A program made the translations under genes and the position numbers. Below are positions 1 through 14,509 of a stretch of DNA of 64,000 bases, piece by piece (the stretch's first letter is position 1; every line of letters begins with the position of its first letter). Below the pieces are notes generated by a model. That model did no database searches. It had not been told where the DNA came from and saw only the letters and a list, made by a program, of their open reading frames with translations. This DNA comes from Zygnema circumcarinatum. Lineage: Eukaryota > Streptophyta > Zygnematophyceae > Zygnematales > Zygnemataceae. The stretch spans positions 1 to 64,000 of the forward strand of contig CM074823.1 of the NCBI GenBank assembly GCA_037447605.1. The letters run 5' to 3'.

Positions 1-3000
1 GTCTTTTACTCTTTTGCACCGAAATTTCTCAGCGTCACTCTACAGTGAGTCCGCCGTATGCACAAAAAGTTTGAGTCAATTAAGCGTTCTCCCTATTCAG
101 ATATGGACGTTTTTGTGACACGTGCAATAAGTTGCGTTCCTATACATGTCCACTCCGTTATACATAACTTTTTTGTCTTTTACTCTTTTGCACCGAAATT
201 TCTCAGCGTTACTCTACAGTGAGTCCGCCGTATGCACAAAAAGTTTGAGTCAATTAAGCGTTCTCCCTATTCAGATATGGACGTTTTTGTGACACGTGCA
301 ATAGGTTGCGTTCCTACACACGTCCACTCCGTTATACATAACGTTTTTGTCTTTTACTCTTTTGCACCGAAATTTCTCAGCGTCACTCTACAGTGAGTCC
401 GCCGTATGCACAAAAAGTTTGAGTCAATTAAGCGTTCTCCCTATTCAGATATGGACGTTTTTGTGACACGGGCAATAGGTTGCGTTCCTATACACGTCCA
501 CTCCGTTATACATAACTTTTTTGTCTTTTATTCTTTTGCACCGAAATTTGTCAGCGTTTTTCTACAGTGAGTCCGCCGTATGCTCAAAAAGTTTGAGTCA
601 ATTAAGCGTTGTCCCTATTCAGATATGGACGTTTTAGTGACACGTGCAATAGGTTGCGTTCCTATACACGTCCACTCCGTTATCCATAACTTTTTTGTCT
701 TTTACTCTTTTGCACCGAAATTTCCGAGCGTCACTCTACAGTGAGTCCGCCGTATGCACAAAAAGTTTGAGTCAATTAAGCGTTGTCCCTATTCAGATAT
801 GGACGATTTTGTGACACGTGCAATAGGTTGCGTTCCTATACACGTCCACTCCGTTATACATAACTTTTTTGTCTGTTATTCTTTTGCACCGAAATTTCTC
901 AGCGTCACTCTACAGTGAGTCCGCCGTATGCACAAAACGTTTGAGTCAATTTGGCGTTCTCCCTATTCAGATATGGACGTTTTTGTGACACGTACAATAA
1001 GTTGCGTTCCTATACATGTCCACTCCGTTATACATAACTTTTTTGTCTTTTACTCTTTTGCACCGAAATTTCTCAGCGTCACTCTACAGTGAGTCCGCCG
1101 TATGCACAAAACGTTTGAGTCAATTTGGCGTTCTCCCTATTCAGATATGGACGTTTTTGTAACACGTGCAATAAGTTGCATTCCTATACACGTCCACTCC
1201 GTTATATCTAACTTTTTTGTCTTTTACTTTTGTGCTCCGAAATTTCTTACCGTCACTCTACTGTGTGTCCGCCGTATGCACAAAAAGATTGAGTCCATTT
1301 GGCGTTCTCCCTATTCAGATATGGACGTTTTTGTGACACGTGCTATAGGCTGCGTTCGTATACACGTCCACTCCGTTATATATAACTTTTTTGTCTTTTA
1401 GTTTCGTGCACCGAAATTTCTCAGCGTTACTCTACAGTGAATCCGCCGTATGCACAAAAAGTTTGAGTCAATTTGGCGTTTTCCCTATTCAAATATGGAC
1501 GTTTTTGTGACACGTGCAATAAGTTGCGTTCCTATACATGTCCACTCCGTTATACATAACTTTTTTGTCTTTTACTCTTTTGCACCAAAATTTCTCAGCG
1601 TCACTCTACAGTGAGTCCGCCGTATGCACAAAACGTTTGAGTCAATTTGGCGTTCTCCCTATTCAGAAATGGACGTTTTTGTGACACGTGCAATAGGTTG
1701 CGTTCGTATACACGTCCACTCTCTTATATATAACTTTTTTGTCTTTAAGTTTTATGCACCGAAATTTCTCAACGTCACTCTACTCTGTGTCCGCCATATT
1801 CACAAAACGTTTTAGTCTATTTGGCGTTCTCGCTATTCAGATATGGACGTTTTTGTGACACGTGTAATAGGTTGCGTTCCTATACACGTCCACTCCGTTA
1901 TACATAACTTTTTTGTCTTTTACTCTTTTGCACCGAAATTTCCCAGCGTCACTCACCGGTACAGGTCCGCCGTATGCACAAAAGTTTGAGTCAATTAAGC
2001 GTTCTCCCTATTCAGATACCAGACGTTTTGCTTGACACGTGCAATAAGTTCCTATACATGTCCACTCCGTTATACATTACTTTTTTGTCTTTTACTCTTT
2101 TGCACCGAAATTTCTGAGCGTCACTCTACAGTGAGTCCGCCGTATGCACAAAAAGTTTGAGTCAATTAAGCGTTCTCCCTATTCAGATATGGACGTTTTT
2201 GTGACACGTGCAATAGGTTGCCTTCCTATACACGTCCACTCTGTTATACATAACGTTTTTGTCTTTTACTCTTTTGCACCGAAATTTCTCAGCGTCACTC
2301 TACAGTGAGTCCGCCGTATGCACAAAAAGTTTGAGTCAATTAAGCGTTCTCCCTATTCAGATATGGACGTTTTTGTGACACGTGCAATAGGTTGCGTTCG
2401 TATACACATCCACTCCGTTATATATAACTTTTTTGTCTTTAAGTTTTATGCACCGAAATTTCTCAACGTCACCCTACTTTGTGTCCGCCGTATTCACAAA
2501 ACGTTTTAGTCTATTTGGCGTTCTCGCTATTCAGATATGGACGTTTTTGTGACACGTGTAATAGGTTGCGTTCCTATACACGTCCACTCCGTTATACATA
2601 ACTTTTTTGTCTTTTATTCTTTTGCACCGAAATTTCTCAGCGTCACTCTATAGTGAGTCCGCCGTATGCACAAAAAGTTTGAGTCAATTAAGCGTTCTCC
2701 CTATTCAGATATGGACGTTTTTGTGACACGTGCAATAAGTTGCGTTCCTATACATGTCCACTCCGTTATACATAACTTTTTTGTCTTTTACTCTTTTGCA
2801 CCGAAATTTCTCAGCGTCACTCTACAGTGAGTCCGCCGTATGCACAAAAAGTTTGAGTCAATTAAGCGTTCTCCCTATTCAGATATGGACGTTTTTGTGA
2901 CACGTGCAATAGGTTGCGTTCCTATACACGTCCACTCCGTTATACATAACTTTTTTGTCTTTTATTCTTTTGCACCGAAATTTCTCAGCGTCACTCTACA

Positions 3001-6000
3001 GTGAGTCCGCCGTATGCACAAAAAGTTTGAGTCAATTAAGCGTTGTCCCTATTCAGATATGGACGTTTTTGTGACACGTGCAATAAGTTGCGTTCCTATA
3101 CATGTCCACTCCGTTATACATAACTTTTTTGTCTTTTACTCTTTTGCACCGAAATTTCTCAGCGTCACTCTACAGTGAGTCCGCCGTATGCACAAAAAGT
3201 TTGAGTCAATTAAGCGTTCTCCCTATTCAGATATGGACGTTTTTGTGACACGTGCAATAGGTTGCGTTCCTATACACGTCCACTCCGTTATACATAACTT
3301 TTTTGTCTTTTACTCTTTTTGCACCAGGGAAATTTCTCCAGCGTCACTCTGATGAGTCCGCCGTAATATGCACAAAAAGTTTGAGTCAATTAAGTTCTCC
3401 CTATTAGGATATGGACGTTTTTTGTGGCGCGTCACGATAGGTTGCGTTCATTATCTGGCATCCAGTTTCGGATTATATACTTTTGTCTTTAAGTTTTATG
3501 CACCGAAATTTCTCAACGTCACCCTACTTTGTGTCCGCCGTATTCACAAAACGTTTTAGTCTAATTGGCGTTCTCGCTATTCAGATATGGACGTTTTTGT
3601 GACACGTGTAATAGGTTGCGTTCCTATACACGTCCACTCCGTTATACATAACTTTTTTGTCTTTTATTCTTTTACACCGAAATTTCTCAGCGTCACTCTA
3701 CAGTGAGTCCGCCGTATGCACAAAAAGTTTGAGTCAATTAAGCGTTGTCCCTATTCAGATATGGACGTTTTTGTGACACGTGCAATAAGTTGCGTTCCTA
3801 TACACGTCCACTCCGTTATATATAACTTTTTTGTCTTTTACTTTTTTGCACCGAAATTTCTCAGCGTCACTCTACAGTGAGTCCGCCGTACGCACCAAAA
3901 GTTTGAGTCAATTAAGCGTTCTCCCTATTTAGATATGGACGTTTTTGTGACACGTGCAATAGGTTGTGTTCCTATACACGTCCTCTCCGTTATACATAAC
4001 GTTTTTGTCTTTTACTCTTTTGCACCGAAATTTCTCAGCGTCACTCTACGGTGAGTCCGCCGTATGCACAAAAAGTTTGAGTCAATTAAGCGTTGTCCCT
4101 ATTCAGATATGGACGTTTTTGTGACACGTGCAATAAGTTGCGTTCCTATACACGTCCACTCCGTTATATATAACTTTTTTGTCTTTTACTATTGTACTCC
4201 GAAATTTCTTAGCGTCACTCTACTGTGTGTCCGCCGTATGCACAAAAAGATTGAGTCCATTTGGCGTTCTCCCTATTCAGATATGGACGTTTTTGTGACG
4301 TGCTATAGGCTGCGTTCGTATACACGTCCACTCCGTTATATATAACTTTTTTGTCTTTTAGTTTTGTGCACCGAAATTTCTCAGCGTTACTCTACAGTGA
4401 ATCCGCCGTATGCACAAAAAGTTTGAGTCAATTTGGCGTTCTCCCTATTCAAATATGGACGTTTTTGTGACACGTGCAATAAGTTGCGTTCCTATACATG
4501 TCCACTCTGTTATACATAACTTTTTTGTCTTTTACTCTTTTGCACCGAAATTTCTCAGCGTCACTCTACAGTGAGTCCGCCGTATGCACAAAACGTTTGA
4601 GTCAATTTGGCGTTCTCCCTATTCAGAAATGGACGTTTTTGTGACACATGCAATAGGTTGCGTTCGTATACACGTCCACTCTCTTATATATAACTTTTTT
4701 GTCTTTAAGTTTTATGCACCGAAATTTCTCAACGTCACTCTACTCTGTGTCCGCCATATTCACAAAACGTTTTAGTCTATTTGGCGTTCTCGCTATTCAG
4801 ATATGGACGTTTTTGTGACACGTGTAATAGGTTGCGTTCCTATACACGTCCACTCCGTTATACATAACTTTTTTGTCTTTTACTCTTTTGCACCGAAATT
4901 TCCCAGCGTCACTCTACAGTGAGTCCGCCGTATGCACAAAAAGTTTGAGTCTATTAAGCGTTCTCCCTATTCAGATATGGACGTTTTTGTGACACGTGCA
5001 ATAGGTTGCGTTCCTATACACGTCCACTCCGTTATACATAACGTTTTTGTCTTTTACTCTTTTGCACCGAAATTTCTCAGCGTCACTCTACAGTGAGTCC
5101 GCCGTATGCACAAAACGTTTGAGTCAATTAAGCGTTCTCCCAATTCAGATATGGACGTTTTTGTGACACGTGCAATAAGTTGCGTTCCTATACATGTCCA
5201 CTCCGTTATACATAACTTTTTTGTCTTTTACTCTTTTGCACCGAAATTTCTCAGCGTTACTCTACAGTGAGTCAGCCGTATGCACAAAAAGTTTGAGTCA
5301 ATTTGGCGTTTTCCCTATTCAAATATAAACGTTTTTGTGACACGTGCAATAAGTTGCGTTCCTATACATGTCCACTCCGTTATACATAACTTTTTTGTCT
5401 TTTACTCTTTTGCACCAGAAATTTCTCCAGCGTCACTCGACAGGTCCGCCGTATGCACAAAAGAACAGTCAATTAAGCGTTCTCCCTATTCCGATATGGA
5501 CGTTTTTGTGACACGTGCAATAGGTTGCGTTCCTATACACGTCCACTCCGTTATACATAACTTTTTTGTCTTTTACTTTTTTGCACCGAAATTTCTTTGT
5601 CAGCGTTTTTCTACAGTGAGTCCGCCGTATGCTCAAAAAGTTTGAGTCAATTAAGCGTTGTCCCTATTCAGATATGGACGTTTTAGTGACACGTGCAATA
5701 GGTTGCGTTCCTATACACGTCCACTCCGTTATACATAACTTTTTTGTCTTTTATTCTTTTGCACCGAAATTTCTCAGCGTCACTCTACAGTGAGTCCGCC
5801 GTATGCACAAAAAGTTTGAGTCAATTAAGCGTTGTCCCTATTCAGATATGGACGATTTTGTGACACGTGCAATAGGTTGCGTTCCTATACACGTCCACTC
5901 CGTTATACATAACTTTTTTGTCTGTTATTCTTTTGCACCGAAATTTCTCAGCGTCACTCTACAGTGAGTCCGCCGTATGCACAAAACGTTTGAGTCAATT

Positions 6001-6619
6001 TGGCGTTTTCCCTATTCAAATATGGACGTTTTTGTGACACGTGCAATAAGTTGCGTTCCTATACATGTCCACTCCGTTATACATAACTTTTTTGTCTTTT
6101 ACTCTTTTGCACCGAAATTTCTCAGCGTCACTCTACAGTGAGTCCGCCGTATGCACAAAACGTTTGAGTCAATTTGGCGTTCTCCCTATTCAGATATGGA
6201 CGTTTTTGTGACACGTGCAATAGGTTGCGTTCCTATACACGTCCACTCCGTTATACATAACTTTTTTGTCTTTTACTTTTGTCCTCCGAAATTTCTTAGA
6301 GTCACTCTACTGTGTGTCCGCCGTATGCACAAAAAGATTGAGTCCATTTGGCGTTGTCCCTATTCAGATATGGACGTTTTTGTGACACGTGCTATAGGCT
6401 GCGTTCGTATACACGTCCACTCCGTTATATATAACTTTTTTGTCTTTTAGTTTTGTGCACCGAAATTTCTCAGCGTTACTCTACAGTGAATCCGGCGTAT
6501 GCACAAAAAGTTTGAGTCAATTTGGCGTTTTCCCTATTCAAATATGGACGTTTTTGTGACACGTGCAATAAGTTGCGTTCCTATACATGTCCACTCCGTT
6601 ATACATAACTTTTTTGTCT

Positions 6620-7770
6620 TTTACTCTTTTTTACGCAAATTTCTCAGCGTCGGCTCACGATTGAGTCCGCCGTATCTTACATGAAACGTTTGAGTCAATT
6701 TGGCGTTCTCCACTGACCGAAATGGACGTTTTTGTGACACGTCGCGATGGAGTTCGTTCGTATACGATCCACTCTCTTATATTTTCAGCTTTTTTTGTCT
6801 TTAAGTTTTATGCCCCGAAATTTCTCAACGTCACCCTACTCTGTGTCCGCCGTATTCACAAAACGTTTTAGTCTATTTGGCGTTCTCGCTATTCAGATAT
6901 GGACGTTTTTGCGACACGTGTAATAGGTTGCGTTCCTATACACGTCCACTCCGTTATACATAACTTTTCTGTCTTTTACTCTTTTGCACCGAAATTTCCC
7001 AGCGTCACTCTACAGTGAGTCCGCCGTATGCACAAAAAGTTTGAGTCTATTAAAGTTCTCCTGACCGGATATGGACGTTTTTTTGTGACACGTCGCGATA
7101 GGTTGCGTTCTATGCACGTACTCAGATTCCATACATAACGTTTTGTCTTTTACTCTTTTGCACCAGGGAATTTCTCAGCGTCACTCTGGTGAGTCCGCCG
7201 TATGCACAAAAGTTTGAGTCGATTAAGCGTTCTCCCACTATTGAGATATAGTTTTTGTGACACGTCTGATAAGTTTAGCGTTAAATTATACATGTCCCTC
7301 CGTTATACATAACTTTTTTGTCTTTTTACTCTTTTTTGCGAAATTTCTCAGCGTTACTCTACCGGTGAGTCCGCCGTATGCACAAAAGTTTGAGATCAAT
7401 TAAGCGTTCTCCACTATTGAATATGGACGTTTTTGTGACGTCGCGATAGGTTGCGCGTTCCTACACGTCCCGCACTCCACGTTATACATAACGTTTTTTT
7501 GTCCCGCTACTCTTTTTGCGCACCAGGAATTTCTCAGCGTCACTCACCAGTGGAGTCCGCCGTATGCACAAAAGTTTGAGTCCCGATTAAGCGTTCTCCA
7601 CTATTCAGATATGGACGTTTTGTGACCGCGGGCAATAGGTTAGCGTTCATGCACGTCCACTCGGGTTATACGCAACTTTTTGTCTTTTATTCTTTTGCAC
7701 CAGAGATTTGTGTTGCACGTTTTTCTACACCGGTGAGTCCGGCGGGTATGCTCAAAAGTTTGAGTCCCGA
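6620..7770 (+). repeat. Degenerate patch in satellite A
   Basis: Monomers here keep the satellite framework but carry many small indels and substitutions, while neighbours on both sides match the consensus. The same changes recur: cagtgagtcc becomes ccggtgagtcc, gtgcaatagg becomes gtcgcgatagg, and caccgaaattt becomes caccagggaattt. Spacing between anchors drifts from 174 bp. Shorter patches of the same kind occur around 1,950-2,050, 3,310-3,490, 8,130-8,640, 8,780-9,060, 10,340-10,610, 10,950-11,230, 11,950-12,130, 20,210-20,400, 21,150-21,560 and 21,750-21,900. Confidence 0.8.
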
Positions 7771-10700
7771 TTAAAAGCGTTGTCCCTATTCAGATATGGA
7801 CGTTTTAGTGACACGTGCAATAGGTTGCGTTCCTATACACGTCCACTCCGTTATCCATAACTTTTTTGTCTTTTACTCTTTTGCACCGAAATTTCCGAGC
7901 GTCACTCTACAGTGAGTCCGCCGGATGCACAAAAAGTTTGAGTCAATTAAGCGTTGTCCCTATTCAGATATGGACGATTTTGTGACACGTGCAATAGGTT
8001 GCGTTCCTATACACGTCCACTCCGTTATACATAACTTTTTTGTCTGTTATTCTTTTGCACCGAAATTTCTCAGCGTCACTCTACAGTGAGTCCACCGTAT
8101 GCACAAAACGTTTGAGTCAATTTTAGCGTTCTCTGATGATACGGATATGGACGTTTTTTGTGACCGCGTCTGACTCAAGTTAGCGTTCTATGCAGTAATC
8201 CCTCCGTTATACATAGCTTTTTGTCTTTTACTCTTTTTGCACCGAAATTTCTCAGCGTCACTCTCTGATTGAGTCCGCCGTAATGCACAAAACGTTTGAG
8301 TCCAATTTGGCGTTGCCACGTGGATATGGACGTTTTGCTTGAGCACGTCGCGATGGGTTTAGCGTTCTATCGCGTCCAGCTCCGTTATACACCAACGTTT
8401 TTTGTCTTTTACTCTTTTAGCCCGGGAATTTCTCGGCGTCACTCTCACGGTGTGAGTCCGCCAATACATGCACAAAACGTTTGAGTCAATTAAAATTCTC
8501 CACCGACCGGACATGGACGTTTTTGTGGCCGGCGTCTGATAAGTTCAGTTCTTTATGCATGTCGGTCAGATTGCTTCACATAACTTTTTTTGTCTTTTAC
8601 TCTTTTGCAAGAATTTCTCAGCGTTACTCTATAGTGAGTCCGCCGTATGCACAAAAAGTTTGAGTCAATTAAGCGTTCTCCCTATTCAGATATGGACGTT
8701 TTTGTGACACGTGCAATAGGTTGCGTTCCTATACACGTCCACTCCGTTATACATAACGTTTTTGTCTTTTACTCTTTTGCACCAGGGAATTTCTCGGCGT
8801 CGCTCACAGTGAGTCCGCCGTATGCACAAAAGTTTGAGTCAATTAAGCCCGTTCTCCCATATTGAGATATGGACGTTTTGTGTGACGCGTGCAATGAGTT
8901 CGCGTTCATACACGTCATCCGTTATGCATAACTTTTTTGTCTTTTATTCTTTTGCACCAGGGAGATTTGTCAGCGTTTTTCTCACGATTGAGTCCGCCGT
9001 ATGCTCAAAAAGTTTGCGTCAATTAAGCCTCTTCCCTTTTCAGACGTGCTAGTTTTCGTGACACGTGCAATAGGTTGCGTTCCTACACACGTCCACTCCG
9101 TTATCCATAACTTTTTTGTCTTTTACTCTTTTGCACCGAAATTTCTCAGCGTCACTCTACAGTGAGTCCGCCGTATGCACAAAAAGTTTGAGTCAATTAA
9201 ACGTTCTCCCTATTCAGATATGGACGTTTTTGTGACACGTGCAATAGGTTGCGTTCCTATACACGTCCACTCCGTTATACATAACTTTTTTGTCTTTTAT
9301 TCTTTTGCACCGAAATTTCTCAGCGTCACTCTACAGTGAGTCCGCCGTATGCACAAAAAGTTTGAGTCAATTAAGCGTTCTCCCTATTCAGATATGGACG
9401 TTTTTGTGACACGTGCAATAAGTTGCGTTCCTATACATGTCCACTCCGTTATACATAACTTTTTTGTCTTTTACTCTTTTGCACCGAAATTTCTCAGCGT
9501 CACTCTACAGTGAGTCCGCCGTATGCACAAAACGTTTGAGTCAATTTGGCGTTCTCCCTATTCAGATATGGACGTTTTTGTGACACGTGCAATAAGTTGC
9601 GTTCCTATACACGTCCACTCCGTTATATATAACTTTTTTGTCTTTTACTTTTGTGCTCCGAAATTTCTTAGCGTCACTCTACTGTGTGTCCGCCGTATGC
9701 ACAAAAAGATTGAGTCCATTTGGCGTTCTCCCTATTCAGATATGGACGTTTTTGTGACACGTGCTATAGGCTGCGTTCGTATACACGTCCACTCCGTTAT
9801 ATATAACTTTTTTGTCTTTTAGTTTTGTGCACCGAAATTTCTCAGCGTTACTCTACAGTGAATCCGCCGTATGCACAAAAAGTTTGAGTCAATTTGGCGT
9901 TTTCCCTATTCAAATATGGACGTTTTTGTGACACGTGCAATAAGTTGCGTTCCTATACATGTCCACTCCGTTATACATAACTTTTTTGTCTTTTACTCTT
10001 TTGCACCGAAATTTCTCAGCGTCACTCTACAGTGAGTCCGCCGTATGCACAAAACGTTTGAGTCAATTTGGCGTTCTCCCTATTCAGACATGGACGTTTT
10101 TGTGACACGTGCAATAGGTTGCGTTCGTATACACGTCCACTCTCTTATATATAACTTTTTTGTCTTTAAGTTTTATGCACCGAAATTTCTCAACGTCACT
10201 CTACTCTGTGTCCGCCATATTCACAAAACGTTTTAGTCTATTTGGCGTTCTCGCTATTCAGATATGGACGTTTTTGTGACACGTGTAATAGGTTGCGTTC
10301 CTATACACGTCCACTCCGTTATACATAACTTTTTTGTGTTTTACTCTTTTGCACCAGGGAATTTCGGCGTCACTCACCGGTGAGTCCGCCGTATGCACCA
10401 AAAGTTTGAGTCCTGTGGCGTTCTCCCTGACCGGATATGGACGTTTTTGTGACCGCGTCGCGATAGGTTGCGTTCTATACACGTACTCAGATTTATACGC
10501 CAACGTTTTTTGTCTTTTACTCTTTTGCGCCGAAATTTCGGCCGTCGCTCTGATGAGTCCGCCGTATGCACCAAAAGAAGTTTGAGTCAATTAAGCGTTC
10601 TCCACTGTTATTCAGATATGGGCGTTTTTGTGACACGTGCAATAGGTTGCGTTCCTATACACGTCCACTCCGTTATATATAACTTTTTTGTCTTTTACTT

Positions 10701-13209
10701 TTTTGCACCGAAATTTCTCAGCGTCACTCTACAGTGAGTCCGCCGTATGCACAAAAAGTTTGAGTCAATTAAGCGTTCTCCCTATTCAGATATGGGCGTT
10801 TTTGTGACACGTGCAATAAGTTGCGTTCCTATACATGTCCACTCCGTTATACATAACTTTTTTGTCTTTTACTCTTTTGCACCGAAATTTCTCAGCGTCA
10901 CCCTACAGTGAGTCCGCCGTATGCACATAAAGTTTGAGTCAATTTAGCGTTCTCCCTATTCGGATGGACGTTTTGTGACACGGAAAGGCCGATAGGTTAG
11001 CGTTCCCCATACACGTCATCCGTTATACATAACTTTTTTGTCTTTTATTCTTTTGCACCAGAGATTTGTCAGCCGTTTTTTCTCTGCGGGTGGTCGCCGT
11101 ATACTCAAAAGTTTGAGTCGAATTAAGCGTTAAACCCTATTAGGATAACTGACGTTTGAGTGACCGCGTCTGATAGGTTCGCGTTCTATCAGCGTCAGCT
11201 CCGCGGTTATCCATAACGTCTTTTACTCTTTTGCACCGAAATTTCCGAGCGTCACTCTACAGTGAGTCCGCCGGATGCACAAAAAGTTTGAGTCAATTAA
11301 GCGTTGTCCCTATTCAGATATGGACGATTTTGTGACACGTGCAATAGGTTGCGTTCCTATACACGTCCACTCCGTTATACATAACTTTTTTGTCTGTTAT
11401 TCTTTTGCACCGAAATTTCTCAGCGTCACTCTACAGTGAGTCCACCGTATGCACAAAACGTTTGAGTCAATTTGGCGTTCTCCCTATTCAGATATGGACG
11501 TTTTTGTGACACGTGCAATAAGTTGCGTTCCTATACATGTCCACTCCGTTATACATAACTTTTTTTTCTTTTACTCTTTTGCACCGAAATTTCTCAGCGT
11601 CACTCTACAGTGAGTCCGCCGTATGCACAAAACGTTTGAGTCAATTTGGCGTTCTCCGTATTCAGATATGGACGTTTTTGTGACACGTGCAATAGGTTGC
11701 GTTCGTATACACATCCACTCCGTTATATATAACTTTTTTGTCTTTAAGTTTTATGCACCGAAATTTCTCAACGTCACCCTACTCTGTGTCCGCCGTATTC
11801 ACAAAACGTTTTAGTCTATTTGGCGTTCTCGCTATTCAGATATGGACGTTTTTGTGACACGTGTAATAGGTTGCGTTCCTATACACGTCCACTCCGTTAT
11901 ACATAACTTTTTTGTCTTTTACTCTTTTGCACCGAAATTTCCCAGCGCGTCACTCTACCGGTGAGTCCGCCGTATGCACAAAAGTTTGAGTCGATTAAAA
12001 GCTCTCCCACTATTGAGATAGCGTTTTTGTGACGCGATGCGATAGGTTGGATTCTTTATACGCGTCCACTCCGTTGCGCCACGCCAACGTTAATTGAGTC
12101 CGGCGGGTATGCACAAAAGTTTGAGTCAATTTGGCGTTCTCCCCATTCAAATATGGACGTTTTTGTGACACGTGCAATAGGTTGCGTTCCTATACACGTC
12201 CACTCCGTTATATATAATATTTTTGTCTTTTATTTTTTTGCACCGAAATTTCTCAGCGTCACTCTACTGTGTGTCCGCCGTATGCACAAAAAGATTGAGT
12301 CCATTTGGCGTTCTCCTTATTCAGATATGGACGTTTTTGTGACACGTGCTATAGGCTGCGTTCGTATACACGTCCACTCCGTTATATATAACTTTTTTGT
12401 CTTTTAGTTTTGTGCACCGAAATTTCTCAGCGTTACTCTACAATGAATCCGCCGTATGCACAAAAAGTTTGAGTTAATTTGGCGTTTTCCCTATTCAAAT
12501 ATGGACGTTTTTGTGACACGTGCAATAAGTTGCGTTCCTATACATGTCCACTCCGTTATACATAACTTTTTTTTCTTTTACTCTTTTGCACCGAAATTTC
12601 TCAGCGTCACTCTACAGTGAGTCCGCCGTATGCACAAAAAGTTTGAGTCAATTAAGCGTTCTCCCTATTCAGATATGGACGTTTTTGTGACACGTGCAAT
12701 AGGTTGCGTTCCTATACACGTCCACTCTCCGTTATATATAACTTTTTTGTCTTTTAGTTTTTTTCACCTAAATTTCTCAACGTCACTCTACTCTGTGTCC
12801 GCCGTATTCACAAAACGTTTTAGTCTATTTGGCGTTCTCGCTATTCAGATATGGACGTTTTTGTGACACGTGTAATAGGTTGCGTTCCTATACACGTCCA
12901 CTCCGTTATACATAACTTTTTTTTCTTTTATTCTTTTGCACCGAAATTTCTCAGCGTCACTCTATAGTGAGTCCGCCGTATGCACAAAATGTTTGAGTCA
13001 ATTAAGCGTTCTCCCTATTTAGATATGGACGTTTTTGTGACACGTGCAATAAGTTGCGTTCCTATACATGTCCACTCCGTTATACATAACTTTTTTTTCT
13101 TTTATTCTTTTGCACCGAAATTCTTCAGCGTCACTCTATAGTGAGTCCGCCGTATGCACAAAATGTTTGAGTCAATTTGGCGTTCTCCCCATTCAAATAT
13201 GGACGTTTT

Positions 13210-13740
13210 TGTGACGCGTCGCGATAGGTTGTACGGATTCTATACCACGTCCACTCGGGTTATATATAATATTATTTTTTTGTCTTTTATTTTTTTTTGC
13301 ACCGAAATTTTACCGGTCATTTCTACCGATTGGTCCGTAGGTATGCACAAAAGTTTGAGTCAATTAAGCGTTCTCCTGATTCAGATATGGACGTTTTTAG
13401 CTGACACGTCGCGATAGGATTTCGTTCTTTATACACGTCCTCCGTTATACATAACTTTTGTCTTTTATTCTTTTGCGCACAAAATTTTCTCCAGCGTCAC
13501 TCTACCGATTGAGTCCGCCGTATGCACAAAAGTTTGAGAGATCAATTAAGCCGTTGTCCATTATTCGGATATGGGCCGTTTTTGGCTGACACGTGCAATA
13601 AGTTGGCGTTCACCCCATGCACGTCCACTCCGTTAAATATAACTTTTTTGTCTTTTACTTTTGTGCTCCAGGGAATTTCTTAGCGTCACTCTCTTTTGTG
13701 TGAAAGCCGACCGTATCTTGTAAAGATTGAGATCCATTTG
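13210..13740 (+). repeat. Degenerate patch in satellite A
   Basis: About three monomers with the same class of recurrent changes as the patch at 6,620, for example gtcgcgatagg for gtgcaatagg and inserted CG, GA or CC dinucleotides. Flanking monomers are near consensus. Confidence 0.75.
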
Positions 13741-14509
13741 GCGTTCTCCCTATTCAGATATGGACGTTTTTGTGACACGTGCTATAGGCTGCGTTCGTAT
13801 ACACATCCACTCCGTTATATATAACTTTTGTCTTTTAGTTTTGTGCACCGAAATTTCTCAGCGTCACTCTACAGTGAATCCGCCGTATGCACAAAAAGTT
13901 TGAGTCAATTTGGCGTTTTCCTATTCAAATATGGACGTTTTTGTGACACGTGCAATAAGTTGCGTTCCTATACATGTCCACTCCGTTATACATTACTTTT
14001 TTGTCTTTTACTCTTTTGCACCGAAATTTCTCAGCGTCACTCTACAGTGAGTCCGCCGTATGCACAAAACGTTTGAGTCAATTTGGCGTTCTTTCTATTC
14101 ATATATGGACGTTTTTGTGACCCGTGCAATAGGTTGCGTTCGTATACACGTCCACTCCGTTATATATAACTTTTTTGTCTTTTACTTTTGTGCTCAGAAA
14201 TTTCTTAGCGTCGCTCTCGCATTAGTAATCCGCCGTATGCACAAAAGGTGGAGTCGGTGGCGTTCTCCTTATTGAGATATGGACGTTTTTGTGACGCACG
14301 TCGCGATAAGTTGGATTCACATACATGTTTACTCCGTTATACATAACTTTTTTGTCTTTTTTTCTTTTGCACCGAAATTTCTCAGCGTCACTCTACAGTG
14401 AGTCCGCCGTATGCACAACAAGTTTGAGTCAATTAAGCGTTCTCCCTATTCAGATATGGACGTTTTTGTGACACGTGCAATAAGTTGTGTTCCTATACAT
14501 GTCCACTCC

